DNA of 31,772 bases from CAZEQD01 sp964514305 (GTDB lineage: Bacteria; Acidobacteriota; Aminicenantia; Aminicenantales; Aminicenantaceae), in contig CAZEQD010000023.1 in NCBI GenBank assembly GCA_964514305.1, positions 1-31,772 on the forward strand, given 5' to 3'. Each line of letters opens with the position of its first letter. Within the stretch, counting starts at the first letter, position 1. Shown piece after piece: positions 6,859 through 14,133 of the stretch. Below the pieces are notes generated by a model. The model did not search any database and was not told the origin of the DNA. It worked only from the letters and a program-made list of their open reading frames with translations. A program made the translations under genes and the position numbers.

Positions 6859-8034
6859 ATGACAAAACCAAAAGTATCAATAGTAAAAATCAGCGATTAT
6901 CAGAACCGAAATCTCTATCAGGCTTTAAAGAAAAGCCTAGAGCTCATAAATGGTTTAAAAGAGCTCATAAAACCTGGAGCCAGAGTTTTCATTAAGATTA
7001 ATCATCTCTCCTCTTCTCCACCTGAAAAAGCAATTAATACTCATCCTGCTTTTACCCGTCAGTTATTGAAAATTCTGAAAGAATACCAAACTGAAATTAC
7101 AGTAGGTGATGACGTCTATTCTAAAAAAAATGACGCTTTTCTAAAAAGTGGCTACCAACAAATGTGCGAGGAGATGGGTGTCCGCCTGCTAAATCTAAAA
7201 GAAACAGGTTTTAAAAAAGTTCACTGCCAGGGAGAAGTTTTAAACAAAGTTTACCTCTCGCGCCCTATTCTTGAGGCCGATTTAGTCATCAATTTGCCCA
7301 AACTCAAAACTCATTCATTTACTATTTTCACCGGCGCTGTTAAAAATATGTATGGAGCTATCCCTCAGGGTCTTCGTCTCAATTACCACCGCCTATATGG
7401 TCGACTCGAGACATTCAGCCAAATGTTAGTTGACATTTATAGCTGTTCACCTCCTCAACTGACCATTATGGACGCTATCATGGCTATGGAGGGCGAGGGG
7501 CCTTCAGCCGGTCACCCCCGAAAGGTGGGGCTAATTCTGGCTAGTAAAGATGGAGTAGCTCTGGATGCGGTTGCTTCCAAAATTATTTGTTTCAATCCTC
7601 TTAGTATCTACACTACTCTTTTTGCTCATGAGAGAGGCCTGGGTGTGGGCAAAATTGAGGAAATTGAAATCACAGGCGAAAAGATAAAGGAAGTTGAAGT
7701 TCGAGACTTTAAGCACTCAGCCCTTGCCTTTGGTTTTTTAAGACGCAAGTTGCCGGCCTTCCTTTATGCCTATCTTCAAGACCAATTAACTCTTATACCT
7801 GAGGTTATAAGAAAAGAATGCACTAAATGCTTGGATTGTGTACGCATTTGCCCTACAGGGGCTGCTCAACCTGTTTCTGGCTCTGCCTGGATAGACAAAC
7901 AAATATGTATTCACTGCATGTGCTGCCATGAAGTTTGCCGCTACCGGGCCATTAAACTCAAGATGAAGCCTATAGGCTATATCTTAAGAAAATTTGTATC
8001 TCTTTACAGGAGAATATTTTCACTGCTTAAGTAA
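6859..8034 (+). CDS. DUF362 protein with C-terminal 2[4Fe-4S] ferredoxin domain
   Basis: 391 aa. The DUF362 region (about 10-300) includes VFIKINHLSS near the start, then LVINLPKLKTHSFTIFTGAVKNMYGAIP and IMDAIMAMEGEGPSAGHPRKVGLILASKDGVALDAVASKI. The tail carries two CxxCxxCxxxC clusters, Cys 321/324/327/331 and 350/353/356/360, as in bacterial ferredoxins. DUF362 function is not established; an electron-transfer role follows from the clusters. There is no export signal, so it is probably cytoplasmic. A TATAAT (6842-6847) lies 11 bases before ATG without a clear -35 or ribosome site, so it may be read from the upstream genes or from its own very short leader. Confidence 0.85.
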   Translation: MTKPKVSIVKISDYQNRNLYQALKKSLELINGLKELIKPGARVFIKINHLSSSPPEKAINTHPAFTRQLLKILKEYQTEITVGDDVYSKKNDAFLKSGYQQMCEEMGVRLLNLKETGFKKVHCQGEVLNKVYLSRPILEADLVINLPKLKTHSFTIFTGAVKNMYGAIPQGLRLNYHRLYGRLETFSQMLVDIYSCSPPQLTIMDAIMAMEGEGPSAGHPRKVGLILASKDGVALDAVASKIICFNPLSIYTTLFAHERGLGVGKIEEIEITGEKIKEVEVRDFKHSALAFGFLRRKLPAFLYAYLQDQLTLIPEVIRKECTKCLDCVRICPTGAAQPVSGSAWIDKQICIHCMCCHEVCRYRAIKLKMKPIGYILRKFVSLYRRIFSLLK

Positions 8035-8066
8035 GAGTTCTTTTTTCCTATTTAGCTAGAAGATTA

Positions 8067-8305
8067 AAATTATTTGGCTCATCGCAATAATGAGTACTCT
8101 TAGTTTGCAAATCGAGGTCTATGAACTGAGAAATGGGTCCTGTCACGGTATATCTCCGTCCTCGCTCCACCCATCCCCCGTGGGGAACCCCTTCCGCTGC
8201 GGGCGGAGACACCCCGACCCAACCTACCCCGTGCCGCCCATCCAGTTAAATTCACCTTGTTCTCTCATTACAGGTATCCATCATTGCGATGAGCCAATTA
8301 TTTAA
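8067..8305. repeat. Inverted-ended intergenic element with G+C-rich core
   Basis: The ends match as an inverted repeat with one mismatch over 19 bases (TTGGCTCATCGCAATrATG; 8074-8092 and 8279-8297), with further pairing outside. A second pair, TAATGAG/CTCATTA, lies just inside (8088-8094 and 8264-8270). The centre is strikingly G+C-rich against AT-rich surroundings. It holds nested complementary blocks such as CTCCG...CGGAG and CCCC...GGGG, so the whole could fold as one long arm. It fills the space between the convergent DUF362 and beta-barrel genes, and its right end reaches the latter's stop codon. It could be a MITE, a structured RNA or a terminator-like element. An open frame crossing it has no protein character. 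Confidence 0.6.
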
Positions 8306-8937
8306 AGGTAATATTTAATCCCCAGGCTTATTAAAAAAGCACTCATATTAAGGTTGAATTTATCCTCAGTTAAACCGAAATTTAAATCAGAGATGGTTGT
8401 CGTCGCTTCTGCACGGTGATAAAGATAAAGAGCCTCAGCAAAAACAGCCAACTTGGGTGAGAGGAGCATTTGGCTTCCCAGGCCCGCCTCGAGAGCAGGA
8501 CCATTCTCAATCTTTTGGCTGATTCTAATTTCTGGAATGGTTATCAAATCCTTAAGAGCAAAGTTAGAAAAGACAAAACCAGCCCCCAGCAAAACATAAG
8601 GAGCAAATTTTTTGCCTCCTGGAAAAGAATACTGGATTTCGGCCAAAAAAGGAGTTACGGTAAGGTTCCCTTCCTTTAACTGCCCGGCTTTTTCATCAAC
8701 TTGACTTTTCCAGAAACCAAAATTGAAGGAGATAGTTATTTTTTTATTTAGGCCTAAGGCAAAGCCGAAACCAGTCTCAAAGCCAGTTTTAATGTTAGAG
8801 AGGGAAGGAGAAGAAAAACCGCCGCTGACATGAATACTTAACCTTTCTGCCCTGGCCCAGTTTTGGCCATAACCTACCAAGCTGATAGCCAATAAAAACA
8901 TTAATAATTTTTTCTTCATGTTTTTAAAAATCATCAC
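8302..8937 (-). CDS. Outer-membrane beta-barrel protein, porin/OmpW-like
   Basis: 211 aa. The signal peptide runs to about residue 30 (KKKLLMFLLAISLVGYG, cleavage after ARA). The mature part alternates in the manner of beta-strands, with glycine-rich turns (GFETGFGFALGLNKKITISFNFGF, APYVLLGAGFVFSNF, GPALEAGLGSQMLLSP). It ends in a strand with aromatic residues (LISLGIKYYL), typical of small eight-stranded outer-membrane barrels. Its substrate cannot be told. ATG at 8919 (residue 7) is an alternative start with a more typical signal peptide. Its presence supports a two-membrane envelope. It is a single-gene unit, divergent from the M20 peptidase. Confidence 0.75.
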   Translation of the reverse strand: MMIFKNMKKKLLMFLLAISLVGYGQNWARAERLSIHVSGGFSSPSLSNIKTGFETGFGFALGLNKKITISFNFGFWKSQVDEKAGQLKEGNLTVTPFLAEIQYSFPGGKKFAPYVLLGAGFVFSNFALKDLITIPEIRISQKIENGPALEAGLGSQMLLSPKLAVFAEALYLYHRAEATTTISDLNFGLTEDKFNLNMSAFLISLGIKYYL

Positions 8938-9050
8938 TTAATCCAGGCTAAAAGTCAATGTTAAGAGATAACCATCTCCAGCTTACCCAAAAAATTCAAG
9001 TTTTCAAACTGTCTTATCTGTGTTAAATTAAGTTGGAAAGAGGAGGAGTC

Positions 9051-10181
9051 ATGGATTTTTATCATTATTTTAAATCCCGCCGCGGAGAAATAATTCACCT
9101 TCTAAAGAAATTAGTGGAGCTGGAGTCGCCTTCATCTGACAAAAAAGCGGTTGACAGCTGTTCTTCTTTCGTTATTAGAGAGTTCAAAAAATTGGGAGTC
9201 AAAGTCACTTCTTTTCCTCAAGAAGAAATTGGCAATATTTACCTGGTGGAATATCCAGGCCAAAAAAGACAACAGCCCCCAGAGCAAATTCTGATACTCA
9301 CCCATTTAGATACCGTCTGGCCTGTAGGCAAAATTAAAAAGATGCCTTTTTATGTTTCCGGCCAAAAAGTTTTTGGCCCGGGTGTATTGGATATGAAAGC
9401 TGGCCTAGCTATGGCCATTCTCTCTCTAAGAGCTTTGCATCAACTAAATCTTAAACCCAAGAAAAAAATTGCTGTTTTTCTCAATTCAGCTGAGGAAATT
9501 CAAAGTCAAGCCTCTGAAAAATTGATTAAAGCGTTAGCCCGCAAATCAAAATATGTGCTCTGTTTGGAACCGGCTTTGCCAGGTGGGGCTTTAAAGATGG
9601 AGCGAAAAGGACGTCTTGTCATCCGTCTTGAGGCAAAAGGTAAAGCTGCCCATGCTGGAAATCCTGAATTGGGTATTAACGCTATTGAAGAGATTGTCAA
9701 TCAGCTTCAAAAATTGAAAAGGCTGAGAACAAGCCAGGTCACTGTCAATATTGGCTTGATAGGCGGAGGAGAAAAAGCCAATATCGTGGCCGCTAATGCA
9801 TGGACAGTCCTGGATATAAGATTCTGGCGAAACAAACAAAAAGCCAGGATATTGAATACCCTAAAACAGCTAAAACCTACAATTCCAGGGGCAAAGCTTA
9901 ATTTTACCCTAGAAAGCCTGACTCCTCCCATGGAAAAAACCAAGCCATCCAGCCAATTATTTAAACAAATTAATGAAATAGCCTCTTCTCTGAATATTAA
10001 TCTGGAAGCAGGAAAATCAGGCGGGGGTTCTGATGCTTCTTTCGCCTCTAATTTGGGTATTCCCACTGTAGATGGTCTTGGTCCTGAAGGAGAAGGAATT
10101 CATGCAGATAATGAAAACCTGCTTCTGTCTTCTCTCATTCAGAAAACTGCTCTCCTGACTGAGCTCCTAAAGCAGCTCTAA
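9051..10181 (+). CDS. M20 family metallopeptidase, glutamate carboxypeptidase-like
   Basis: 376 aa from ATG 9051, which has AGGAGG four bases upstream; an in-frame TTG at 9033 is less likely. The di-zinc site of M20 peptidases is complete. HLDTVWP has His 85 and Asp 87, GVLDMKAG has the bridging Asp 114, NSAEEIQS has the catalytic and ligand glutamates 148-149, and further sites lie in CLEPA and in IHADNENLL near the C-terminus. The HLDTVWP and FGPGVLDMK patterns resemble the CPG2 group, which removes C-terminal glutamate, but the true substrate could be another acylated amino acid or dipeptide. There is no signal peptide, so it is cytoplasmic. It has no obvious operon partner. Confidence 0.9.
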   Translation: MDFYHYFKSRRGEIIHLLKKLVELESPSSDKKAVDSCSSFVIREFKKLGVKVTSFPQEEIGNIYLVEYPGQKRQQPPEQILILTHLDTVWPVGKIKKMPFYVSGQKVFGPGVLDMKAGLAMAILSLRALHQLNLKPKKKIAVFLNSAEEIQSQASEKLIKALARKSKYVLCLEPALPGGALKMERKGRLVIRLEAKGKAAHAGNPELGINAIEEIVNQLQKLKRLRTSQVTVNIGLIGGGEKANIVAANAWTVLDIRFWRNKQKARILNTLKQLKPTIPGAKLNFTLESLTPPMEKTKPSSQLFKQINEIASSLNINLEAGKSGGGSDASFASNLGIPTVDGLGPEGEGIHADNENLLLSSLIQKTALLTELLKQL

Positions 10182-10390
10182 GATAGACAATGCTGTAAAG
10201 GCCACCCTCTGATTTAAGCCTTAATCTTTTTACCCCTCACTCTTTACTCTTCACTGTTTCATCATTTGATTGACTGAAGCTCAAAATTTTGTTAACTTAT
10301 ATAATCCTAAAGAGGTTATTTGTTAACAAGTAATAGCATTTAATTATCAAATTTGAATCTAGATCATTAAAAATATAAAGGAGGCTTAAT
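10182..10390. repeat. Family C heptamer run and leader of the aminotransferase gene
   Basis: Bases 10207-10259 show a degenerate family C unit ending in four heptamers (ACCCCTC, ACTCTTT, ACTCTTC, ACTGTTT; 10232-10259). Further on, TATAAT (10300-10305) has no well-spaced -35. The sequence TTTGTTAAC occurs twice (10288-10296 and 10319-10327), 31 bp apart, and each copy includes the palindrome GTTAAC. This could be an operator pair, though in AT-rich DNA it may be chance. GGAGG precedes the next start. Confidence 0.45.
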
Positions 10391-11536
10391 ATGATAAAAA
10401 AATATTATCTTCTCTCTCCCGGTCCCACCCCTGTTCCTGACAGAGCTCTGTCAGTGGCCGCTGAACCTATTATCCATCACCGAACTCCAGAATTCTCTGA
10501 TATCTTTATGGATGTCGTTGATGGCCTTAAATATGTTTTTGGAACAAGTCATGATGTCTTTGTCCTAACCTCATCCGGAACAGGAGCAATGGAAATGGCC
10601 GTGGCCAATATTGTTTCTCCTGGGGACAAAGTTATTACCATCAACGGTGGAAAATTCGGTCAAAGATGGGGTATACTGGCCCGAGCATTTGGAGCTGAAG
10701 TAAAAGAAATCAATTTAGAATGGGGAGATGATTTCAGTAAAGAGCAGCTGGCTGAAGAGTTAAAGGCTAACCCCCAAACAAAAGCTGTTTTCACCTCTCT
10801 TTCTGAAACCTCTTCAGGAACTGTTTATGATATTCAAGGATATGGTCAGGTTTTAGCTGGCTCAGAAGCCGTCTTTGTCGTAGATGGCATCTCTGGACTT
10901 GGGGCTACTCCCTGTCCAATGGACGACTGGAAGGTAGACGTCCTTGTGGCTGGTTCCCAAAAATCATTTATGATTCCTCCCGGTTTGGCTTATATTGCCT
11001 TCAGTCCTAAAGCTTGGAATATTGTCGAACAAAAAAAACCTCCTGCTTTTTATTTTGACGCTAAAGCTTATAAAAAAAGTTTGGCTAAAAGAACAACTCC
11101 CTATACTCCAGCTGTTTCCCTTATCATTCAGCAACAAAAATCCTTGGATATTATTAGGTCTTTAGGCTTAGAACGGCTGTTCGAGCACCACCGTATTCTA
11201 GGGGATGCTACCAGGGCTGGAGTTAAAGCTTTGGGCTTGGAACTCCTTTCTAAAAGGCCCGGCAATATCCTGACTGCAGTCAAAGTCCCCGAAGGAGTCG
11301 ATGGCCTTCAGTTAGTAAAAACAATGCAGGCAAAATATAACGCTTATATTGCTGGCGGCCAGGATCCTTACAAAGGAAAAATCTTCCGCATTGCTCATTT
11401 AGGTTACATGGGTGGTTTCGATATCGTTACAGCCCTTACTGCCCTGGAAATGAGTCTTTCTGAACTAGGCTTCAACTTTGAAGAAGGAAGCTCAATCAAG
11501 GCAGCCGAAGCCGTCTTAAAGGAGAATTGGCAATGA
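10391..11536 (+). CDS. Class V PLP aminotransferase (serine/alanine-glyoxylate type), possible phosphoserine aminotransferase
   Basis: 381 aa. The fold-type I class V pattern is clear: LLSPGPTPVP at the N-terminus, the HHRTPEF motif at 29-35, cofactor-binding LTSSGTGAMEMAVAN at 59-73, Asp 165 in VVDGISGLG, and the PLP lysine at 191 in AGSQKSF. Members transaminate serine-pyruvate, alanine-glyoxylate or, in several lineages, 3-phosphoserine. The next gene overlaps this one and encodes a phosphoglycerate-dehydrogenase-like enzyme, so a role as the serC-equivalent step of serine synthesis is the best guess. Substrate assignment is inference. GGAGG sits eight bases upstream of the start. Confidence 0.88.
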   Translation: MIKKYYLLSPGPTPVPDRALSVAAEPIIHHRTPEFSDIFMDVVDGLKYVFGTSHDVFVLTSSGTGAMEMAVANIVSPGDKVITINGGKFGQRWGILARAFGAEVKEINLEWGDDFSKEQLAEELKANPQTKAVFTSLSETSSGTVYDIQGYGQVLAGSEAVFVVDGISGLGATPCPMDDWKVDVLVAGSQKSFMIPPGLAYIAFSPKAWNIVEQKKPPAFYFDAKAYKKSLAKRTTPYTPAVSLIIQQQKSLDIIRSLGLERLFEHHRILGDATRAGVKALGLELLSKRPGNILTAVKVPEGVDGLQLVKTMQAKYNAYIAGGQDPYKGKIFRIAHLGYMGGFDIVTALTALEMSLSELGFNFEEGSSIKAAEAVLKENWQ

Positions 11537-12438
11537 TGAAAGTATTAGTTGCAGATCCTCTCCACCCCGAAGCTCTGGCTAAATTAAAATCTCTGCCTGG
11601 GCTGGAAATAACCTTAAAGACAGGGATGAATGAAGATGAACTCATCCAGACAATCCCAGATTTTCAGGTGGCTGTAGTTAGAGGTGCCACCAAAGTTACC
11701 CGCAAGGTCATTGAAGCTGCTGACAAATTAGAGCTCATTATTAGAGCAGGAATCGGCTTGGATAATATTGATCTCAAAGCTGCCCAAGAAAAGGGCATTG
11801 AAGTGGCTAATACCCCTGCAGCTACTACTATTTCTGTGACAGAGCACACAATGGGACTCATGCTGGGGGCTGTCCGCAATCATGGTCAAGCTAATTTATC
11901 TATGAAGGCCCACCGGTGGGAAAAAAAGCTCCTCTCAGGTACAGAGCTCTATCAAAAGACATTGGGCATCGTCGGTATGGGTAGAATAGGTCGGGAAGTG
12001 GCTCACCGGGCTTTGGCTTTTGGCATGAAAATACTCGCTTATGATGTCATCGATATCAAAACTGACTTGGATATAAAGCAGGTCTCCCTTGATGAACTGC
12101 TAAGCCAAGCTGATATTATAACTTTTCATCTGCCTTTAACAGAACAAACAAAACATATGATAAGCGATCAAGAATTTCAAAAGATGAAAGATGGAGTAAT
12201 TATTGTTAATGCTTCTCGGGGCGGAGTGGTGGATGAGAAAGCTCTTTTAAGGGCTCTTGAATCAGGTAAAGTAAGGGCCGCAGCCATTGATGTTTGGGAA
12301 AAAGAACCACCACAAGATTTCTCTCTGGTCGATCATCCCAAGGTAATGGCTACTCCCCATATCGGTGCCGCTGCCAAAGAAGGACAGAAAAGAGCTGGGC
12401 TGGAGGTTGTTAAAATATTACAAGAGAAGTCAAGCTGA
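11533..12438 (+). CDS. serA: D-2-hydroxyacid dehydrogenase, probable D-3-phosphoglycerate dehydrogenase (short form)
   Basis: 301 aa from ATG 11533, which overlaps the upstream stop (ATGA) and has AAGGAG eight bases before it. The NAD-binding motif is GIVGMGRIG (145-153). The catalytic trio of the family is visible: Arg 229 in NASRGG, Glu 258 in DVWEKEPP and His 276 in TPHIGAAA. GIGLDNID and ANTPAATTISVTEHTMGLML are typical of SerA-like enzymes. The C-terminal ACT regulatory domain of longer SerA proteins is absent, so serine feedback through that domain is not expected. Together with the aminotransferase it could convert 3-phosphoglycerate to phosphoserine. Other hydroxyacids are possible. 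Confidence 0.85.
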   Translation: MMKVLVADPLHPEALAKLKSLPGLEITLKTGMNEDELIQTIPDFQVAVVRGATKVTRKVIEAADKLELIIRAGIGLDNIDLKAAQEKGIEVANTPAATTISVTEHTMGLMLGAVRNHGQANLSMKAHRWEKKLLSGTELYQKTLGIVGMGRIGREVAHRALAFGMKILAYDVIDIKTDLDIKQVSLDELLSQADIITFHLPLTEQTKHMISDQEFQKMKDGVIIVNASRGGVVDEKALLRALESGKVRAAAIDVWEKEPPQDFSLVDHPKVMATPHIGAAAKEGQKRAGLEVVKILQEKSS

Positions 12439-12600
12439 GATTTATCCCCTGCTTCTAAAATTTTCCTGATTTTACTCCCTTCGACAAAGACATAGCTGGT
12501 TCAAAAAAGGTTTTTCCAGTCGCTTCTCATGTTATATAATTTTTCTTATTATAAACTATCACTCTCTTCAAAATACATATGTAGCAAGAGTAGACTTTAG

Positions 12601-12630
12601 TAGACTTTGTCTTAAAAAAGAATATATAAT
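12601..12630 (+). promoter_or_regulatory. Probable promoter for the cysteine desulfurase gene
   Basis: TAGACT (12601-12606), 18 bp, TATAAT (12625-12630). The -35 region lies in a tandem direct repeat, TAGACTTTAG followed by TAGACTTTGT (12591-12610). The predicted leader is only about 13 nt but includes a GAGG/AAGG ribosome site. Confidence 0.45.
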
Positions 12631-12649
12631 AGCTAAATGAGGTAAGGAA

Positions 12650-13807
12650 ATGATTTATTTAGATAACAATGCTACTACACCTATTGATCCCCAGGTAGCG
12701 GCCAGAATAGCTGACTTTGCCCGAGAGCATTTTGGCAATCCTTCTTCTCTATACCCCATAGGGAGAGAAATCAAAGAGATGATCAATGAGGCCCGACAGA
12801 CTATAGCCAATGCTTTAGGTACAAGCCGTTCTGAAATAATCTTTACTGGCTCTGGCACTGAGGCTGACAATTTTGCTATTAGGGGAATACTGGATGCTCA
12901 CCCAGATAAAAATGAATTTATCACTTCAGCCATTGAGCATCCGGCCGTGATTCAGACAGCTAATTACCTTGAAAAAAAAGGCTGTAAAGTCACCTATGTT
13001 CCGGTAGATTCTAAAGGGGTAATTGATATAGATTTTCTTAAAAAAGCCATCTCCCACCGCACCGCTCTCATCTCCATCATGCTAGCAAACAACGAAATTG
13101 GAACTATCCAGCCAATTAAGGAAGTAAGTAAGATTGCTAAAGAAAATGGTGTTCTAGTCCATAGCGATGCTGTCCAGGCCTTTGGTAAAATAGAGGTTAA
13201 GGTTGACTCTTTAGGAGTAGATTTACTATCTATTTCTGCTCATAAAATTTATGGACCAAAAGGGATTGGAGCCTTATATATAAGGAAAGGGACCAAGATC
13301 TCTCCCCTTATCTATGGTGGCCATCAAGAAAGAGAAATGAGAGCAGGTACAGAAAATACCATAGGCATTGTCGGCTTTGGTGAAGCCGTCCGGGTAATGC
13401 AAAAAAGAGGTCTCCAGGATAAGAAATTAATAAATAAATTAGCTGAAAAATTAAAAAAGGGAATTGAAGACAAAATTCCAAACGTTAAATTTAACGGCCA
13501 TGAAACCCAGAGGATAAAAGGAACACTCAATTTTTCCTTCTTTGGTTTGGAGGCAGAGGCTATTCTTTTGGCTCTAGCCACAAAAGAAATCTATGTTTCT
13601 ACAGGCTCTGCCTGCAGCGAAGGCTCAGAGGAAGTTTCCCATGTTTTGCAGGCTATTGGTTTAAGGCCTGAGGTGGTTCGTTCTTCAATAAGAATGTCTC
13701 TGGGAAGATTCAATACTGAAGAGGACATAGACACTGTCCTTCGAGAATTGCCTGAAATAGTAGAGAACTTAAGAAAAATCTCTAACCTGAATAACGAGGA
13801 ATATTGA
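12650..13807 (+). CDS. Cysteine desulfurase, NifS/IscS family
   Basis: 385 aa. Removes sulfur from cysteine as an enzyme-bound persulfide for Fe-S clusters and tRNA thiolation. Seen: YLDNNATTPIDP at the start, TGSGTEADNFAI, His 97 in AIEHPAV, the PLP lysine 199 in SAHKIYGPKGIG, and the mobile-loop Cys 322 in STGSACSEGSEE, typical of the NifS/IscS group. No IscU/NifU scaffold gene lies next to it, so its partner must be elsewhere. Clients in this window would include RimO and the DUF362 ferredoxin domain, both Fe-S proteins. Its own promoter lies just upstream. Confidence 0.93.
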   Translation: MIYLDNNATTPIDPQVAARIADFAREHFGNPSSLYPIGREIKEMINEARQTIANALGTSRSEIIFTGSGTEADNFAIRGILDAHPDKNEFITSAIEHPAVIQTANYLEKKGCKVTYVPVDSKGVIDIDFLKKAISHRTALISIMLANNEIGTIQPIKEVSKIAKENGVLVHSDAVQAFGKIEVKVDSLGVDLLSISAHKIYGPKGIGALYIRKGTKISPLIYGGHQEREMRAGTENTIGIVGFGEAVRVMQKRGLQDKKLINKLAEKLKKGIEDKIPNVKFNGHETQRIKGTLNFSFFGLEAEAILLALATKEIYVSTGSACSEGSEEVSHVLQAIGLRPEVVRSSIRMSLGRFNTEEDIDTVLRELPEIVENLRKISNLNNEEY

Positions 13808-13821
13808 GCCTATTGCTGTAA

Positions 13822-13884
13822 GGTCCATTGACCTCAATGGACCGTTAATTAAATACCTATAGAGTCCGCTGTCCCCAGCGGACT
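13822..13884. repeat. Pair of 9-bp-stem tetraloop hairpins (family C heads, reverse orientation)
   Basis: GGTCCATTG-ACCT-CAATGGACC (13822-13843) and AGTCCGCTG-TCCC-CAGCGGACT (13863-13884) are both perfect. On the minus strand they read as GTCC..TG, a purine-rich loop (AGGT, GGGA), then the matching arm. This lines up with the family C heads at 15443-15462 and 21785-21804. Confidence 0.7.
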
Positions 13885-13939
13885 GTTTCAAACATAATGG
13901 CAGCTAGGTAGGGCCATCTGTTTCAGGCTCTATATACAT

Positions 13940-14068
13940 GGGGTCAGACCTTCATAAGTTTCATAAATTATGCTTCTCTATTGATATATTTCCTCGGTTT
14001 GTAAGGGACAAAAGTTATTACAATTATTGTAGGAATAAAAGTTATGAAACTTATGAAGGTCTGACCCC
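13940..14068 (+). mobile_element. Family A MITE-like element, copy 3
   Basis: 129 bp with perfect 27-bp terminal inverted repeats (13940-13966 and 14042-14068). It has the same orientation as copy 1 and differs from it at only a handful of internal positions. Its right flank (CTTTTTGTCATAGAGCC) resembles the flank beyond copy 2 (CTTTTTGTTATAGAGCC), which suggests insertion beside a shared sequence or a larger ancestral element. Confidence 0.8.
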
Positions 14069-14095
14069 ACTTTTTGTCATAGAGCCTCTGTTTCG

Positions 14096-14124
14096 TTGAC
14101 CTCTAATCATTTATTATTTATAAT
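14096..14124 (+). promoter_or_regulatory. Near-consensus promoter giving a leaderless asnS mRNA
   Basis: TTGACC (14096-14101), exactly 17 bp, TATAAT (14119-14124). The asnS ATG begins ten bases after the last -10 base, so transcription should start within about three bases of the start codon. No Shine-Dalgarno sequence precedes that ATG. Confidence 0.65.
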
Positions 14125-14133
14125 CTGAGCATT

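Larger units (their letters stand above)
13808..14133. other. 326-bp gap: two hairpins, family A copy, promoter
   Basis: No gene is present. In order, it holds two tetraloop hairpins (13822-13843 and 13863-13884), a family A element (13940-14068) and the asnS promoter (14096-14124). The first hairpin could weakly terminate the desulfurase transcript but lacks a clear T-run. Outside the family A element, GGCTCTATA on the left and CATAGAGCC on the right form an imperfect outer inverted repeat. Confidence 0.6.

Noticed and set aside
8090..8305. 71-codon open frame
   Set aside because: It reads straight through the inverted-ended G+C-rich element, has no ribosome site and is proline/cysteine-rich low-quality protein.
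9033..9050. Upstream TTG start for the M20 peptidase
   Set aside because: ATG 9051 has a well-placed AGGAGG; the extension would translate the ribosome site itself.
10288..10327. Operator made of two TTTGTTAAC boxes
   Set aside because: The spacing (31 bp) is intriguing but the motif is AT-rich, short and seen only here, so it was not promoted to a finding.
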